Source: Rhodocista pekingensis (lineage in GTDB: Bacteria; Pseudomonadota; Alphaproteobacteria; Azospirillales; Azospirillaceae). From it: 64,000 bases of DNA. The translations under genes and the position numbers were made by a program. Location: positions 1 through 64,000 of the forward strand of contig NZ_JBHTCM010000014.1 of assembly GCF_042665545.1 (NCBI RefSeq), read 5' to 3'. Position 1 is the stretch's first letter. Every line of letters begins with the position of its first letter. Of the stretch, positions 26,476 to 35,604 are shown piece by piece. The notes beneath the pieces are model-generated. The model was not told the DNA's origin. It saw only the letters and a list, made by a program, of their open reading frames with translations, and made no database searches.

Positions 26476-27453
26476 TCAGGCCGCGCGCCGGCCGGCGGCC
26501 AGCGCCCCGGCCGCCAGCAGACCCGCCGCCCCCAGGCCGACCGCCAGCGGCAGCAGCGACTGCCCGCCGCCGCGCACCGCCATCCGGTCCTCCGGCGGAC
26601 CGAACAGGTTGCCCGAGCCGTTCCGCCCCGGCGTCGCCCGGGCGAGCGCCATCTCCACCCCCGCCAGCATGGCGCGGCCCACGAGGTCCGGCGCCAGGGC
26701 ATAGGCGACGCGGCCCAGCAGGGTCGGCAGCCCGACCGGCACCCGGGGCCGCGGATGCGCCGCCAGATCCACCATCAGCCGGGCGATCCGCTCGGGCGAC
26801 TGCATCGGCCCCCGGGGGTCCAGGGTGCGCCCTGTGTAGTTCCCGGCATGCTTAAGGCCCGGCGTGTCCACGAAGGACGGGTAGATGGCGCAGACATGCA
26901 CGCCGGAATGCCGCCGCATCTCGTGGCGCAGCGCCTCGGTCAGACCGTGCAGCCCCGCCTTGGCGGCGGCATAGGCGACCGCCCCCGGCGGATAGACCCA
27001 GGCACCGATGGAACTGGTGTTGATGAGCACGCCGCGGCCACGGTCGATGAAATGCGGCAGCACCGCATGCGCCCCGTTCAGCGGCCCCAGCAGGTTCGTC
27101 TCGATGGTGCGGTGGTGCGCCTCCAGCGGCACGTCCTCGAACCAGCCGACGGCCCCGACGCCGGCGTTGTTGATCCAGACATCGACCCCGCCGTACCGGT
27201 CGATGGCCGCATCCAGCAGGTGGCGCATGTCGGACGGGCTGGTGACATCCGCCGGAACGGCAATGGCGTCACCGCCCGCCCGACGGCATTCGGCGGCCGC
27301 ATCCTCCAGCATGTCGCGCCGGCGGGCCGCGAGTACGAGGCGGGCGCCCTGGGCGGCGAAGGCCCGCGCCGTGGCGCGCCCGATGCCGCTGGACGCCCCC
27401 GCGATCACCACCGTGGCGCCGTCCAGACCACCGTCCCGCTGCGCTGCACGCAT
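26476..27453 (-). CDS. SDR family oxidoreductase with C-terminal membrane segment
   Basis: A 325-residue short-chain dehydrogenase. The NAD(P) motif is ASSGIGRATARAF, followed by NNAGVGAVGW, the catalytic Ser in INTSSIGAW and YAAAKAG (Tyr-x3-Lys). The last 40 residues form a hydrophobic, alanine-rich helix ending in basic residues (LLPLAVGLGAAGLLAAGALA then GRRAA), which would tether the enzyme to the inner membrane. The ATG at 27453 follows GAGAGGGG. The substrate is unknown. Confidence 0.88.
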   Translation of the reverse strand: MRAAQRDGGLDGATVVIAGASSGIGRATARAFAAQGARLVLAARRRDMLEDAAAECRRAGGDAIAVPADVTSPSDMRHLLDAAIDRYGGVDVWINNAGVGAVGWFEDVPLEAHHRTIETNLLGPLNGAHAVLPHFIDRGRGVLINTSSIGAWVYPPGAVAYAAAKAGLHGLTEALRHEMRRHSGVHVCAIYPSFVDTPGLKHAGNYTGRTLDPRGPMQSPERIARLMVDLAAHPRPRVPVGLPTLLGRVAYALAPDLVGRAMLAGVEMALARATPGRNGSGNLFGPPEDRMAVRGGGQSLLPLAVGLGAAGLLAAGALAAGRRAA

Positions 27454-27651
27454 TCCCCTCTCCCTCTCCGGTTCCGGCCCCCGCGTGGTCCATACGCCTT
27501 CGGCCGATCCTGCCGCCCCAACAGCCGGTGGCGCCTTTCGGCACTGCAAGGTCCGGCACTGGGACGCGCGGAACGGGAACTTTCCCGGATTCGCGCAATT
27601 GAGCCGGAAAGGGCCCGTAACCGGGCCGGGAACCGTCAGGGAGAAGCGACC

Positions 27652-28344
27652 ATGCCGTCACGCGCCCCACCCGATTCCGCCGCCCGCTTCCTGCCGCCGG
27701 CGCGCACCATCCCTGCTCTGCGGGAGGCCGCGGCGGGCTGTACCGCCTGCCCGCTGCACGAGACCGGCACCCGGACCGTGTTCGGGGAGGGGCCGGAGCG
27801 GGCGCGGCTGGTGCTGGTCGGGGAACAGCCGGGCGACCGGGAGGATGCCCAGGGGCGCCCCTTCGTCGGGCCGGCGGGACAGCTCCTGGACCTTGCGCTG
27901 AACGCCGCGGGGATCGACCGCCGCGGCGTCTACGTGACCAACGCCGTGAAGCACTTCAAATGGGTGCAGCGGGGCCGCCGCCGCCTGCACGAGAAGCCCG
28001 GCCGGCTGGAGATCCTGGCCTGCCTGCCCTGGCTGGAGAACGAGATCGCCGCCATCGCGCCGGAAGGCATCATCTGCCTGGGCGCCACGGCGGCACAGGC
28101 CCTGATCGGCCGGACCTTCAAGGTGACGGAGGAGCGCGGCCAGTTCCTGCGCACGCCGCTGGCGGGCTGGATCACGGCGACGGTGCATCCGTCATCATTG
28201 TTGCGGATCGAGGACCGGGAGACGCAGCGGGCCGCCTACGAACGCTTCGTGGGCGATCTGGCCCGGATCGCCGGACGGCTGGCCGGGCGGCTGGAGGCCG
28301 AGGCTCCCGCCCGCATGGGGATGGGGCAAGGACGTCTGCTGTAG
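27652..28344 (+). CDS. udgX: UdgX-type uracil-DNA glycosylase
   Basis: A 230-residue member of the uracil-DNA glycosylase superfamily. Motif A is GEQPGDREDAQGRPFVGPAG (57-76). Motif B HPSSLLR is at 179-185. Cysteines 30, 33, 124 and 142 suit a [4Fe-4S] cluster as in family 4. Between them is the loop RGRRRLHEKP, with His113 at the place of the His109 that in Mycobacterium smegmatis UdgX forms a covalent bond to the DNA after uracil release. That loop separates UdgX from ordinary family 4 enzymes. ATG 27652 follows AGGGAGAAG. The gene stands alone and is followed by tandem repeats and a terminator. Confidence 0.92.
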   Translation: MPSRAPPDSAARFLPPARTIPALREAAAGCTACPLHETGTRTVFGEGPERARLVLVGEQPGDREDAQGRPFVGPAGQLLDLALNAAGIDRRGVYVTNAVKHFKWVQRGRRRLHEKPGRLEILACLPWLENEIAAIAPEGIICLGATAAQALIGRTFKVTEERGQFLRTPLAGWITATVHPSSLLRIEDRETQRAAYERFVGDLARIAGRLAGRLEAEAPARMGMGQGRLL

Positions 28345-28353
28345 GCCCGTCTG

Positions 28354-28417
28354 CTGCGGGCCACCGGCTGCGGGCCACCGGCTGCGGGCCACCGGCTGCG
28401 GGCCACCGGCTGCGGGC
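28354..28417. repeat. Tandem 14-bp repeats after udgX
   Basis: CTGCGGGCCACCGG is repeated exactly at 28354, 28368, 28382 and 28396, with a partial fifth copy to 28417. Before it, CGTCTGCTGTAGGCC (28333-28347, containing the udgX stop) and CGTCTGCTGCGGGCC (28348-28362) are a related 15-bp duplication. Confidence 0.9.
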
Positions 28418-28423
28418 AGAAAG

Positions 28424-28452
28424 CGGCCCCGCACCAGGAGGGTGCGGGGCCG
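28424..28452. terminator. Terminator between udgX and porin gene
   Basis: CGGCCCCGCACC and GGTGCGGGGCCG form a perfect 12-bp stem with a 5-base loop (AGGAG). It is positioned between convergent genes and probably stops both transcripts, although T-runs are short. Confidence 0.6.
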
Positions 28453-28488
28453 AGGTTGCTGACGAAAAGGGGCAGTCGGAACCGAGGC

Positions 28489-29895
28489 TCAGAACTGGAA
28501 CTGCAAACGCCCGATGATGGCATCGGCGTCGGCATCCACGAGGGGCGCCGGCCGTTCGATGTCGATCATCTGGTAGTTCAGCATGAAGCGGATGGCCGCG
28601 TTGACGTACCAGTTGACGCCGAAGGTCCAGACCGTCTGCTTGCCTTCCAGCGGCGTGACGTAATCGGGGTCCTGGAGATCGTTGACGGAATAGCGGACCC
28701 CCAGCTCCCAGGCGCCGATGCCGCCCTGGGAGTTGAACGGTGCCGAAGGCACGACGCCGGACCAACCGCCCGTGCCGATGTTGTACTTCCGGTGCTCACC
28801 CGTGAGGATGTAGCCCAGCGAGACGTAGTAGCCCTCGAAGCTCAGATCGGCCCCTTCGTCCGCCACGGTGGCGGGGCTGTCCCGCGTCTCGACATCCTGG
28901 GCATAGTACTCGGCCGCGGCCCAGAAATTGTTGAAGCTGGCGCCGATGTCGCCGCCCCAGACCGTGTAGTCCTCCAGATCCAGCGTGCCGCCACTGACCA
29001 GCAGGGTACCGCCGCCGATCCGGTTCTCCGGACGATCGGCGAAGAGGTAGGGCCGGGCCGCCCCCGGGCCGGTGCCCTGGCGCGGCGTGATCACCGTACC
29101 GGCGGAGGCGCCGATCGCCACCTCCTGGTTCTGCGCACTGTGGACCAGGAAGGCGCCCCGGCCGATGGCCGCGAGCTGGTCGTCCCCGCCGACCGGGCTG
29201 ATCGCGGCCTGATCGCCCGTCAGATAGGCCGCCACCATGTAGTTGGAGCCGGTCTTGCGGACACCGACCGCGGCGCGGCTTTCGCTGGCCACGATGTTGG
29301 TGATCGTGTTGGTGATGGCCGACCGTTCGATGAACGGGATGTCGTTGGAGCCCGTGGCGTCGTCCAGGGTGAAGGGCGGTTGCATCAGGCCGATCTCGAA
29401 CCGCCAGCCCGGAATGCCGGTATAGGCGATGTTCGCCGCCTGGAGCCGGGTGCTGCTGCCGCGGCTGCCGGAAGCGTCGAGCGTGAACTCGAACGCCCAG
29501 TCCCGGTAGACGGTGCCGGCGACGCCGAGGAAGGCGCGGCGGACATTGAAGCCGTCCGGCAGGTCCGTGGCGATGCCGGAGTCGGGGAACCAGTTGCCGT
29601 AGTCGATATGGAAGCGCGTGCGCAGCGCGACGTCGAACGCCTTGTCGGCGGAGACGATGCGCGGCCGTCCGGCATTCACCGTCACGGTCGGCATGTCGGC
29701 GGTCCGCTTGTCCACCGCCTGGATCTGCTTCTCGACGGACTCCCGCAGGGTTTCGAGCTGGCTCTGAAGAGCCTGGATCTGCCGGTTGAGGGCGTCGATC
29801 TGTGCCTGACTCGGCTGGCCCTGCGCCACTGCCGGCTGCGCCGCCAGCACGAGCGCGGCCGCTGTCGTCGCCAAGAGCCCTGGGAGAGACCTCAT
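28489..29895 (-). CDS. Outer membrane porin, OprO/OprP (Porin_O_P) family
   Basis: A 468-residue outer-membrane protein. A signal peptide (LLATTAAALVLAAQPAVAQ) is followed by a coiled coil (about 27-62, with DALNRQIQALQSQLETL), which trimerises in such porins. A 16-strand barrel follows, rich in alternating aromatic residues and ending in Phe (GRLQFQF). RRAFLGVAGTVYRDWAFEFTLD is typical of the phosphate-selective porin family. Which ion or solute it passes is not evident and no phosphate genes are adjacent. GAGGAGGAAG precedes the ATG at 29895. Confidence 0.87.
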   Translation of the reverse strand: MRSLPGLLATTAAALVLAAQPAVAQGQPSQAQIDALNRQIQALQSQLETLRESVEKQIQAVDKRTADMPTVTVNAGRPRIVSADKAFDVALRTRFHIDYGNWFPDSGIATDLPDGFNVRRAFLGVAGTVYRDWAFEFTLDASGSRGSSTRLQAANIAYTGIPGWRFEIGLMQPPFTLDDATGSNDIPFIERSAITNTITNIVASESRAAVGVRKTGSNYMVAAYLTGDQAAISPVGGDDQLAAIGRGAFLVHSAQNQEVAIGASAGTVITPRQGTGPGAARPYLFADRPENRIGGGTLLVSGGTLDLEDYTVWGGDIGASFNNFWAAAEYYAQDVETRDSPATVADEGADLSFEGYYVSLGYILTGEHRKYNIGTGGWSGVVPSAPFNSQGGIGAWELGVRYSVNDLQDPDYVTPLEGKQTVWTFGVNWYVNAAIRFMLNYQMIDIERPAPLVDADADAIIGRLQFQF

Positions 29896-30066
29896 GCGCT
29901 TCCTCCTCTGTTCCGTTGTTATGGTCGTGACCCGAGCGGGCAGGTGCAGGAGAAGCGTAACCGAAGCCGCGTGGCGGACGAGTCCAATATGTCCTGCGAA
30001 TGACGATTTGATGACGGTATGACCTGCATGCCACAGATTGCAGATGTGCAACCCGCGCGCGTTACC

Positions 30067-31041
30067 TCAGCCGGTACTGCATGATGCCCCGCCCAGCACG
30101 CAGAACCTGGCGCAATGGGGATGGTTCAGCACCACCGGCCCGTGTGCGCCTGCCAGCGTCGGGCCGAGGTCGAAGCGCGGATCGTGGGGCAGCAGGGTGC
30201 AGGCGACGACCGTCGGGCGCTCCGCCCCCTTGCGCTTCACGACCATGCGGCTGCCGGCGCACATCATCTGGTCCGGGCTCTTGCCCAGGATGCCCCAGCA
30301 GGCTTCCGTGATCTCCGGCACGTCGCGGCGGGCGTCCATCTCCGGGAAGAGGACGAGACGGGCAGGATCGGCGGCGTCTATGCCGAGTCCCTGTTCCGCG
30401 AACAGCCGGGCATAGCCGGCGCGGAGCCGGTCCTCCCCTTCGCCCGAAAGGCCGCGCCCGGCGACGGAGATGTCGAAACCGTTGGCCGCCAGCCAGAGCA
30501 GCCCGCGCAACGCCGGTTCCCAGGCGCCCGGCCCCCGCTCCGCCTCATGCACGTCCCGGCCGTAATGATCGAGGGAGACCCGCAGCGACAGTCGCGCCCC
30601 GTACCGCTCGCGCAGGCGCAGGAGTGCTGCCCGGTGCCGCTGCATCGGCCGCATGGCGTTGGTCAGGACCAGGGCGCGGAAGCCCCCCTCCAGAATGTCC
30701 GCCAGGATGCCGGGGACGTCTCGGTTCATGAAGGGCTCGCCGCCGGTCAGCCCGATCTCCCGCGTCGGCCAGCCGGCCGTGGCGATCTCCTCCAGGTACG
30801 CCTTCGCCTCGGCGCGGGTCAGATAGACCAGCGCGTCGTTGCGCGGGTTCGACTCGATGTAGCAGTTGGTGCAGGTGAGGTTGCAGAGCGTCCCGGTGTT
30901 GAGCCAGAGGGTGCGCAACGCCGTCAGCGTCACCGAGGCGCGCCGCTCCCCCCGGGCGGTCACGGCGGGATCGCGGAACTTGGCCGGGTCCAGCGGCGTG
31001 GTCGCAACGGTCGGGCAGGAGGGGGCGGCGGAGGCGGTCAT
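30067..31041 (-). CDS. Radical SAM protein with C-terminal cysteine cluster
   Basis: A 324-residue radical SAM enzyme with the cluster motif CNLTCTNC (Cys 53, 57 and 60), the SAM-binding LTGGEPFMNRD and a further strand LRVSLDHYG. The C-terminal third has at least six more cysteines (ACWGILG, MMCAGS, VACTLLP, HCARFC and GGASCS). This suggests an auxiliary iron-sulfur centre of the twitch/SPASM kind. The substrate is unknown and there is no peptide-precursor gene nearby. It is divergently transcribed from a methyltransferase gene across 112 bases. Confidence 0.85.
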   Translation of the reverse strand: MTASAAPSCPTVATTPLDPAKFRDPAVTARGERRASVTLTALRTLWLNTGTLCNLTCTNCYIESNPRNDALVYLTRAEAKAYLEEIATAGWPTREIGLTGGEPFMNRDVPGILADILEGGFRALVLTNAMRPMQRHRAALLRLRERYGARLSLRVSLDHYGRDVHEAERGPGAWEPALRGLLWLAANGFDISVAGRGLSGEGEDRLRAGYARLFAEQGLGIDAADPARLVLFPEMDARRDVPEITEACWGILGKSPDQMMCAGSRMVVKRKGAERPTVVACTLLPHDPRFDLGPTLAGAHGPVVLNHPHCARFCVLGGASCSTG

Positions 31042-31153
31042 GCGGTCTTCCGTAGCGGCTGCGGGCCCCGCAGGGGCCGTCCTGGGAAAAGGTAGTCCGT
31101 TGCGGGACCGCTTACACTCCCCGGCCGGGACCCGTTCGTGCTAGCGTGCGGCC

Positions 31154-31909
31154 ATGTACAGCGACGTCGTCGATCTGCGCGAATTCTACGAAGGCAGCCT
31201 GGGCCAGGTGGTGCGGCGGCTGATCCGCCGCCGCATCCGCGAGCTGTGGCCGGACGTGACGGGACAGCGGGTGCTGGGCATCGGCTACGCCACGCCCTAT
31301 CTGCGGCCGTTCCGGGACGAGGCGGAGCGGGTCATGGCCATGATGCCGGCCAGCCAGGGTGTCGTCTTCTGGCCGTCGGAAGGGCCGGGGCTGGTGACAC
31401 TGACGGATGAGGCGGAACTGCCCCTGCCGGACATGTCGGTGGACCGGGTGCTGTTGATCCACGGGCTGGAATACACCGAGCATCTGCGCCCGATGCTGCG
31501 CGAGGTCTGGCGCGTGCTAGCGGGTGGCGGGCGGCTGATCGCCATCGTGCCGAACCGCCGCAGCATCTGGGCCCGGTCCGACCGCACGCCGTTCGGCAAC
31601 GGCTCCCCCTACTCCTCCTCGCAGCTCAAGAAGACGCTGCGGGCCAACCTGTTCGTACCGGAGAAGGAGAGCTGCGCCCTCTTCATGCCGCCGGCGCGGT
31701 CGCGCTTCCTGCTGGCCGGCGCCGGCGCCTGGGAGGAGATCGGCGCGCGCTGGTTCAAGGCCTTCGCCGGGGTGATCGTGGTGGAGGCGTCGAAACAGAT
31801 CTATGCCTCGGCCGGCCGGGTGAAGGCGCCCGAACGCAGCCGCCTGCTGGCCCCCGCTGCCCGGCCCGTCTTCGGCCGCAGCGCAAGCCACCGGGAGACG
31901 GAAGAGTAA
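31154..31909 (+). CDS. SAM-dependent methyltransferase (class I)
   Basis: A 251-residue protein with a divergent class I methyltransferase fold. GQRVLGIGYATPYLRPF is the SAM loop (the usual GxGxG reads GIGYAT), VDRVLLIHGLEYTEHL follows, then LREVWRVLAGGGRLIAIVPN, the typical post-motif III strand. The sequence between SPYSSSQLKKTL and the C-terminus is conserved in alphaproteobacterial relatives, where such genes are often near gloB/glyoxalase; here the partner is the divergent radical SAM gene. Substrate unknown. Confidence 0.82.
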   Translation: MYSDVVDLREFYEGSLGQVVRRLIRRRIRELWPDVTGQRVLGIGYATPYLRPFRDEAERVMAMMPASQGVVFWPSEGPGLVTLTDEAELPLPDMSVDRVLLIHGLEYTEHLRPMLREVWRVLAGGGRLIAIVPNRRSIWARSDRTPFGNGSPYSSSQLKKTLRANLFVPEKESCALFMPPARSRFLLAGAGAWEEIGARWFKAFAGVIVVEASKQIYASAGRVKAPERSRLLAPAARPVFGRSASHRETEE

Positions 31910-31934
31910 CCCTCCGGCCCGGCCGGGAGGCGCG

Positions 31935-32840
31935 CTATCCGCGGGCGAGGCCGCGGCCGGCGATGACGGCACCGCCGACGATCAGCAGGCAGGCCAGCCC
32001 CAGGGTCGGTGTCGGCTCGCCCCGGCCCAGCGCGATCAGCAGCGCCGTGGAGAGCATCGGGGCGGCATAGCTGAGCGCCCCCAGGGTCTGGATGTCGCCG
32101 CGCTTGATGCCGTGGTCCCAGACGAAGAAGGCGATGCCGAGCGGCCCCAGCCCCATCGCCAGCACCACCACCCAGGCAGCCCCCTGCGGCCACACCGTCA
32201 CCTCGAACAGCAGGTGGCAAAGGGCCGCCAGGATCGAGGTGCCGAGACAGAATCCGGTCACCGCCTCCGTCGGCACCTCGCCATGCCGGCGCATCGCCAC
32301 AGAATAGGCCGACCAGATCAGGGCGCAGGCCAGGGCCGACAGGTAGCCGGCCCAGTGGCCGCCGCCCATCTCCCCCGTCTCGGCCCCGCCGCCGACCAGC
32401 AGCAGCGTGCCCGCCAGCCCGGCCGCAGCCCCGGCCAGTGCCGCGCGCCCCAGCCGCTCGCCCGGCAGCAGGCCGGAGAACAGCACGATGAACAGCGGCC
32501 AGAGATAGTTGATGAGGTTCGCCTCCACCGCCGGCGCGGTACGCATGGCGATGAAGTAGAAGAAATGGTAGCCGAACAGCCCGCCCACCCCCAGCAGCCA
32601 GACCGGCAGCGGCTGGCGCAGCGCCTGCGACAGCGGCCGGCCGCGGACGATCTGGACCAGCAGCCCCGTGACGCCGCCGACGCCGAAGCTCATGGCCACC
32701 ATCTGGAACGGCGGCACCGGGCCGGCGAACGCGGTCAGGCTGGCGAGCGTGGACCACAGGAGGATCGCCGTCGCGCCGATCAGGGTGGCGCGGCGGACGG
32801 TGGCGACGGAGGGCGAGAGGACGGCGGCAGGGCTGGACAT
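31935..32840 (-). CDS. EamA/DMT family exporter
   Basis: A 301-residue inner-membrane protein with ten predicted helices and the two EamA repeats. The first repeat includes AILLWSTLASLTAFAGPVPP and LFGYHFFYFIAMRTAPAVEAN; the second starts at ALACALIWSAYSVAMRR. The family exports amino acids, drugs or metabolites; the AIxxWS...LxNYLWPLFIVLFS pattern resembles the aromatic amino-acid exporter YddG, which is only a hint. The start at 32840 gives a short cytoplasmic N-terminus. Confidence 0.88.
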   Translation of the reverse strand: MSSPAAVLSPSVATVRRATLIGATAILLWSTLASLTAFAGPVPPFQMVAMSFGVGGVTGLLVQIVRGRPLSQALRQPLPVWLLGVGGLFGYHFFYFIAMRTAPAVEANLINYLWPLFIVLFSGLLPGERLGRAALAGAAAGLAGTLLLVGGGAETGEMGGGHWAGYLSALACALIWSAYSVAMRRHGEVPTEAVTGFCLGTSILAALCHLLFEVTVWPQGAAWVVVLAMGLGPLGIAFFVWDHGIKRGDIQTLGALSYAAPMLSTALLIALGRGEPTPTLGLACLLIVGGAVIAGRGLARG

Positions 32841-32912
32841 GCCACGGTGGTACGCGGGCGCCGCACCGCCCGCAAGGGGCCGCACCCGGCGGACGCCCCG
32901 CCGGCCGGCCTG

Positions 32913-33371
32913 TCAGACCTGCGTCCGCCGCATCCGTGCGAGGTCGAGCACCTCCAGCAGCGCAGGCCACGCCACCAGCGACCGCCACTCCTCCGCCGTC
33001 GCCCAGCGTGCCTCCAGCGCGTCATCGCCCGGCACCGGCTCGCCGGAGAGCCAGTCGGCCTCTACGTTGACGATGGTGAAATGGAAGTGGATGCGACCGT
33101 CGGGGGCACGGAGAATGCTGTCCACCGCCGTCAGCACGCCGGTCGGGCGGACGACGACGCCCGTCTCCTCCCACACCTCGCGGGCAGCCGTATCGGCCAG
33201 GGTCTCCCCCAGCTCCTGGCTGCCGCCGGGCAGGCTCCACTCCCCCTCCCCCGGCGGCTTGCCGCGCCGGATGAGCAGGATCCGGTCGTCCTTCCAGACG
33301 ATGCAGCCGACGCCGACGCGCGGCTGGTCGGGAAAGGCGTGGGCAGGCGGCCTGGGCTGGATATCTGTCAT
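32913..33371 (-). CDS. Nudix hydrolase
   Basis: A 152-residue Nudix protein: the box GGSQELGETLADTAAREVWEETGV (GX5EX7REUXEEXGU) is complete at about 49-72. It would cleave a nucleoside diphosphate linked to another group; sequence does not say which. It resembles ADP-ribose pyrophosphatase-type members in length and N-terminus (VGCIVWKDDRILLIRRG). The ATG at 33371 lies 73 bases after the EamA start on the same strand. Confidence 0.9.
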   Translation of the reverse strand: MTDIQPRPPAHAFPDQPRVGVGCIVWKDDRILLIRRGKPPGEGEWSLPGGSQELGETLADTAAREVWEETGVVVRPTGVLTAVDSILRAPDGRIHFHFTIVNVEADWLSGEPVPGDDALEARWATAEEWRSLVAWPALLEVLDLARMRRTQV

Positions 33372-33423
33372 CGGTCCTGAGTAGCCGCCCCGGCCGGGCC
33401 TCGCAAGGCGGAGCACGACGCGA

Positions 33424-33449
33424 ACGGCCCCGGGGAACCCCGGGGCCGT
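33424..33449 (-). terminator. GC-rich hairpin after phaB
   Basis: ACGGCCCCGGGG and CCCCGGGGCCGT form a 12-bp near-perfect palindrome directly downstream of the phaB stop. There is no T-run, so it may stabilise the mRNA end rather than terminate. Confidence 0.45.
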
Positions 33450-33478
33450 CCGGACGGAGCGGAACCGGGTCCGCCGGA

Positions 33479-34201
33479 TCAGTACATGTGCTGGCCGCCA
33501 TTGATGGAGAGGGTGCTGCCGGTGATGAAACCGGCATCGTCCCCGACCAGGAACAGCACGCCGCGGGCGATCTCCTCCGCCTTGCCCAGGCGGCCGACGG
33601 GGATGCGGGCGACGATCTTCTCCAGCACGTTCGGCGGCACCGAGCGGACCATGTCCGTGTCGATGTAGCCCGGCGCGATGGCGTTGACGGTGATGCCCTT
33701 GGCCGCCCCCTCCTGCGCCAGCGCCTTGGTGAAGCCGTGCAGGCCGGACTTTGCGGCGGCGTAGTTGACCTGACCGTACTGCCCGGCCTGGCCGTTGACG
33801 GAGCCGATGTTGACGATGCGGCCGAAGCCGCGCTCGCGCATGCCCTCGATGACGGCGCGGGAAAGGTTGAAACAGGAGGTCAGGTTGGTGCGGATCACCT
33901 CGTCCCACTGCTCGAAGGTCATGCGGTGGATGGTGGTGTCGCGGGTGATGCCCGCGTTGTTCACCAGCACCTCCACCGGGCCGAGGTCGCTGACCACGCG
34001 GGCAACGCCGGCCTGTACCGCCTCGAAGTCCGAGACGTCGAACTTGTAGGCGGGAATGCCGGTCCGCTGCGAGAACTGGCGGGCGGCATCGTCATTGCCG
34101 CCGTAGTTGGCGGCCACCGAATAACCGGCATCCTTGAGCGCCACGGAGATCGCTTCGCCGATGCCGCGGGTACCGCCGGTAACCAATGCAACGCGTCCCA
34201 T
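33479..34201 (-). CDS. phaB: Acetoacetyl-CoA reductase PhaB
   Basis: A 240-residue NADPH-dependent SDR that reduces acetoacetyl-CoA to (R)-3-hydroxybutyryl-CoA for polyhydroxybutyrate. The cofactor motif is TGGTRGIG (8-15). The catalytic residues are Ser134 (NIGSVNGQAGQ), Tyr147 and Lys151 (YAAAK). FGRIVNIGSVNGQAGQYGQ is diagnostic of PhaB against FabG. It follows phaA by 78 bases on the same strand. The synthase gene phaC is not in the window. Confidence 0.96.
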   Translation of the reverse strand: MGRVALVTGGTRGIGEAISVALKDAGYSVAANYGGNDDAARQFSQRTGIPAYKFDVSDFEAVQAGVARVVSDLGPVEVLVNNAGITRDTTIHRMTFEQWDEVIRTNLTSCFNLSRAVIEGMRERGFGRIVNIGSVNGQAGQYGQVNYAAAKSGLHGFTKALAQEGAAKGITVNAIAPGYIDTDMVRSVPPNVLEKIVARIPVGRLGKAEEIARGVLFLVGDDAGFITGSTLSINGGQHMY

Positions 34202-34279
34202 CTTCGTTTCCCCCCGATTGGTCGGTTGGTTGACACCTGGACAGCGGGCCGCGGACCGCGGCCCCGCCGGAAGTGAGGC

Positions 34280-35455
<1,176 letters not shown>

Positions 35456-35544
35456 TAAGTCCTCCGCTCCATGGGTTGCTTTATGGTTGAGACGGTCCCG
35501 GGGCAAGAGTACGAGCGCCGGTTGTGCTGCGCAAGGCGCCGTCG

Positions 35545-35601
35545 CCCCGATCGCCGGAAGGGGCAGGAGCAGGCCGCGGTTGCCCCTTCCGGCGATCGGG
35601 G
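35545..35601. repeat. Perfect 21-bp inverted repeat between phaA and the kinase
   Basis: The 21-base arm at 35545-35565 (beginning CCCCGATCGCCGG) and its exact reverse complement at 35581-35601 flank a 15-base loop. It sits after the stop of the kinase gene and 90 bases before the phaA start, both on the minus strand. It could terminate the kinase transcript, but the length and perfection exceed a normal terminator and there is no U-tract. Confidence 0.8.
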
Positions 35602-35604
35602 GAA

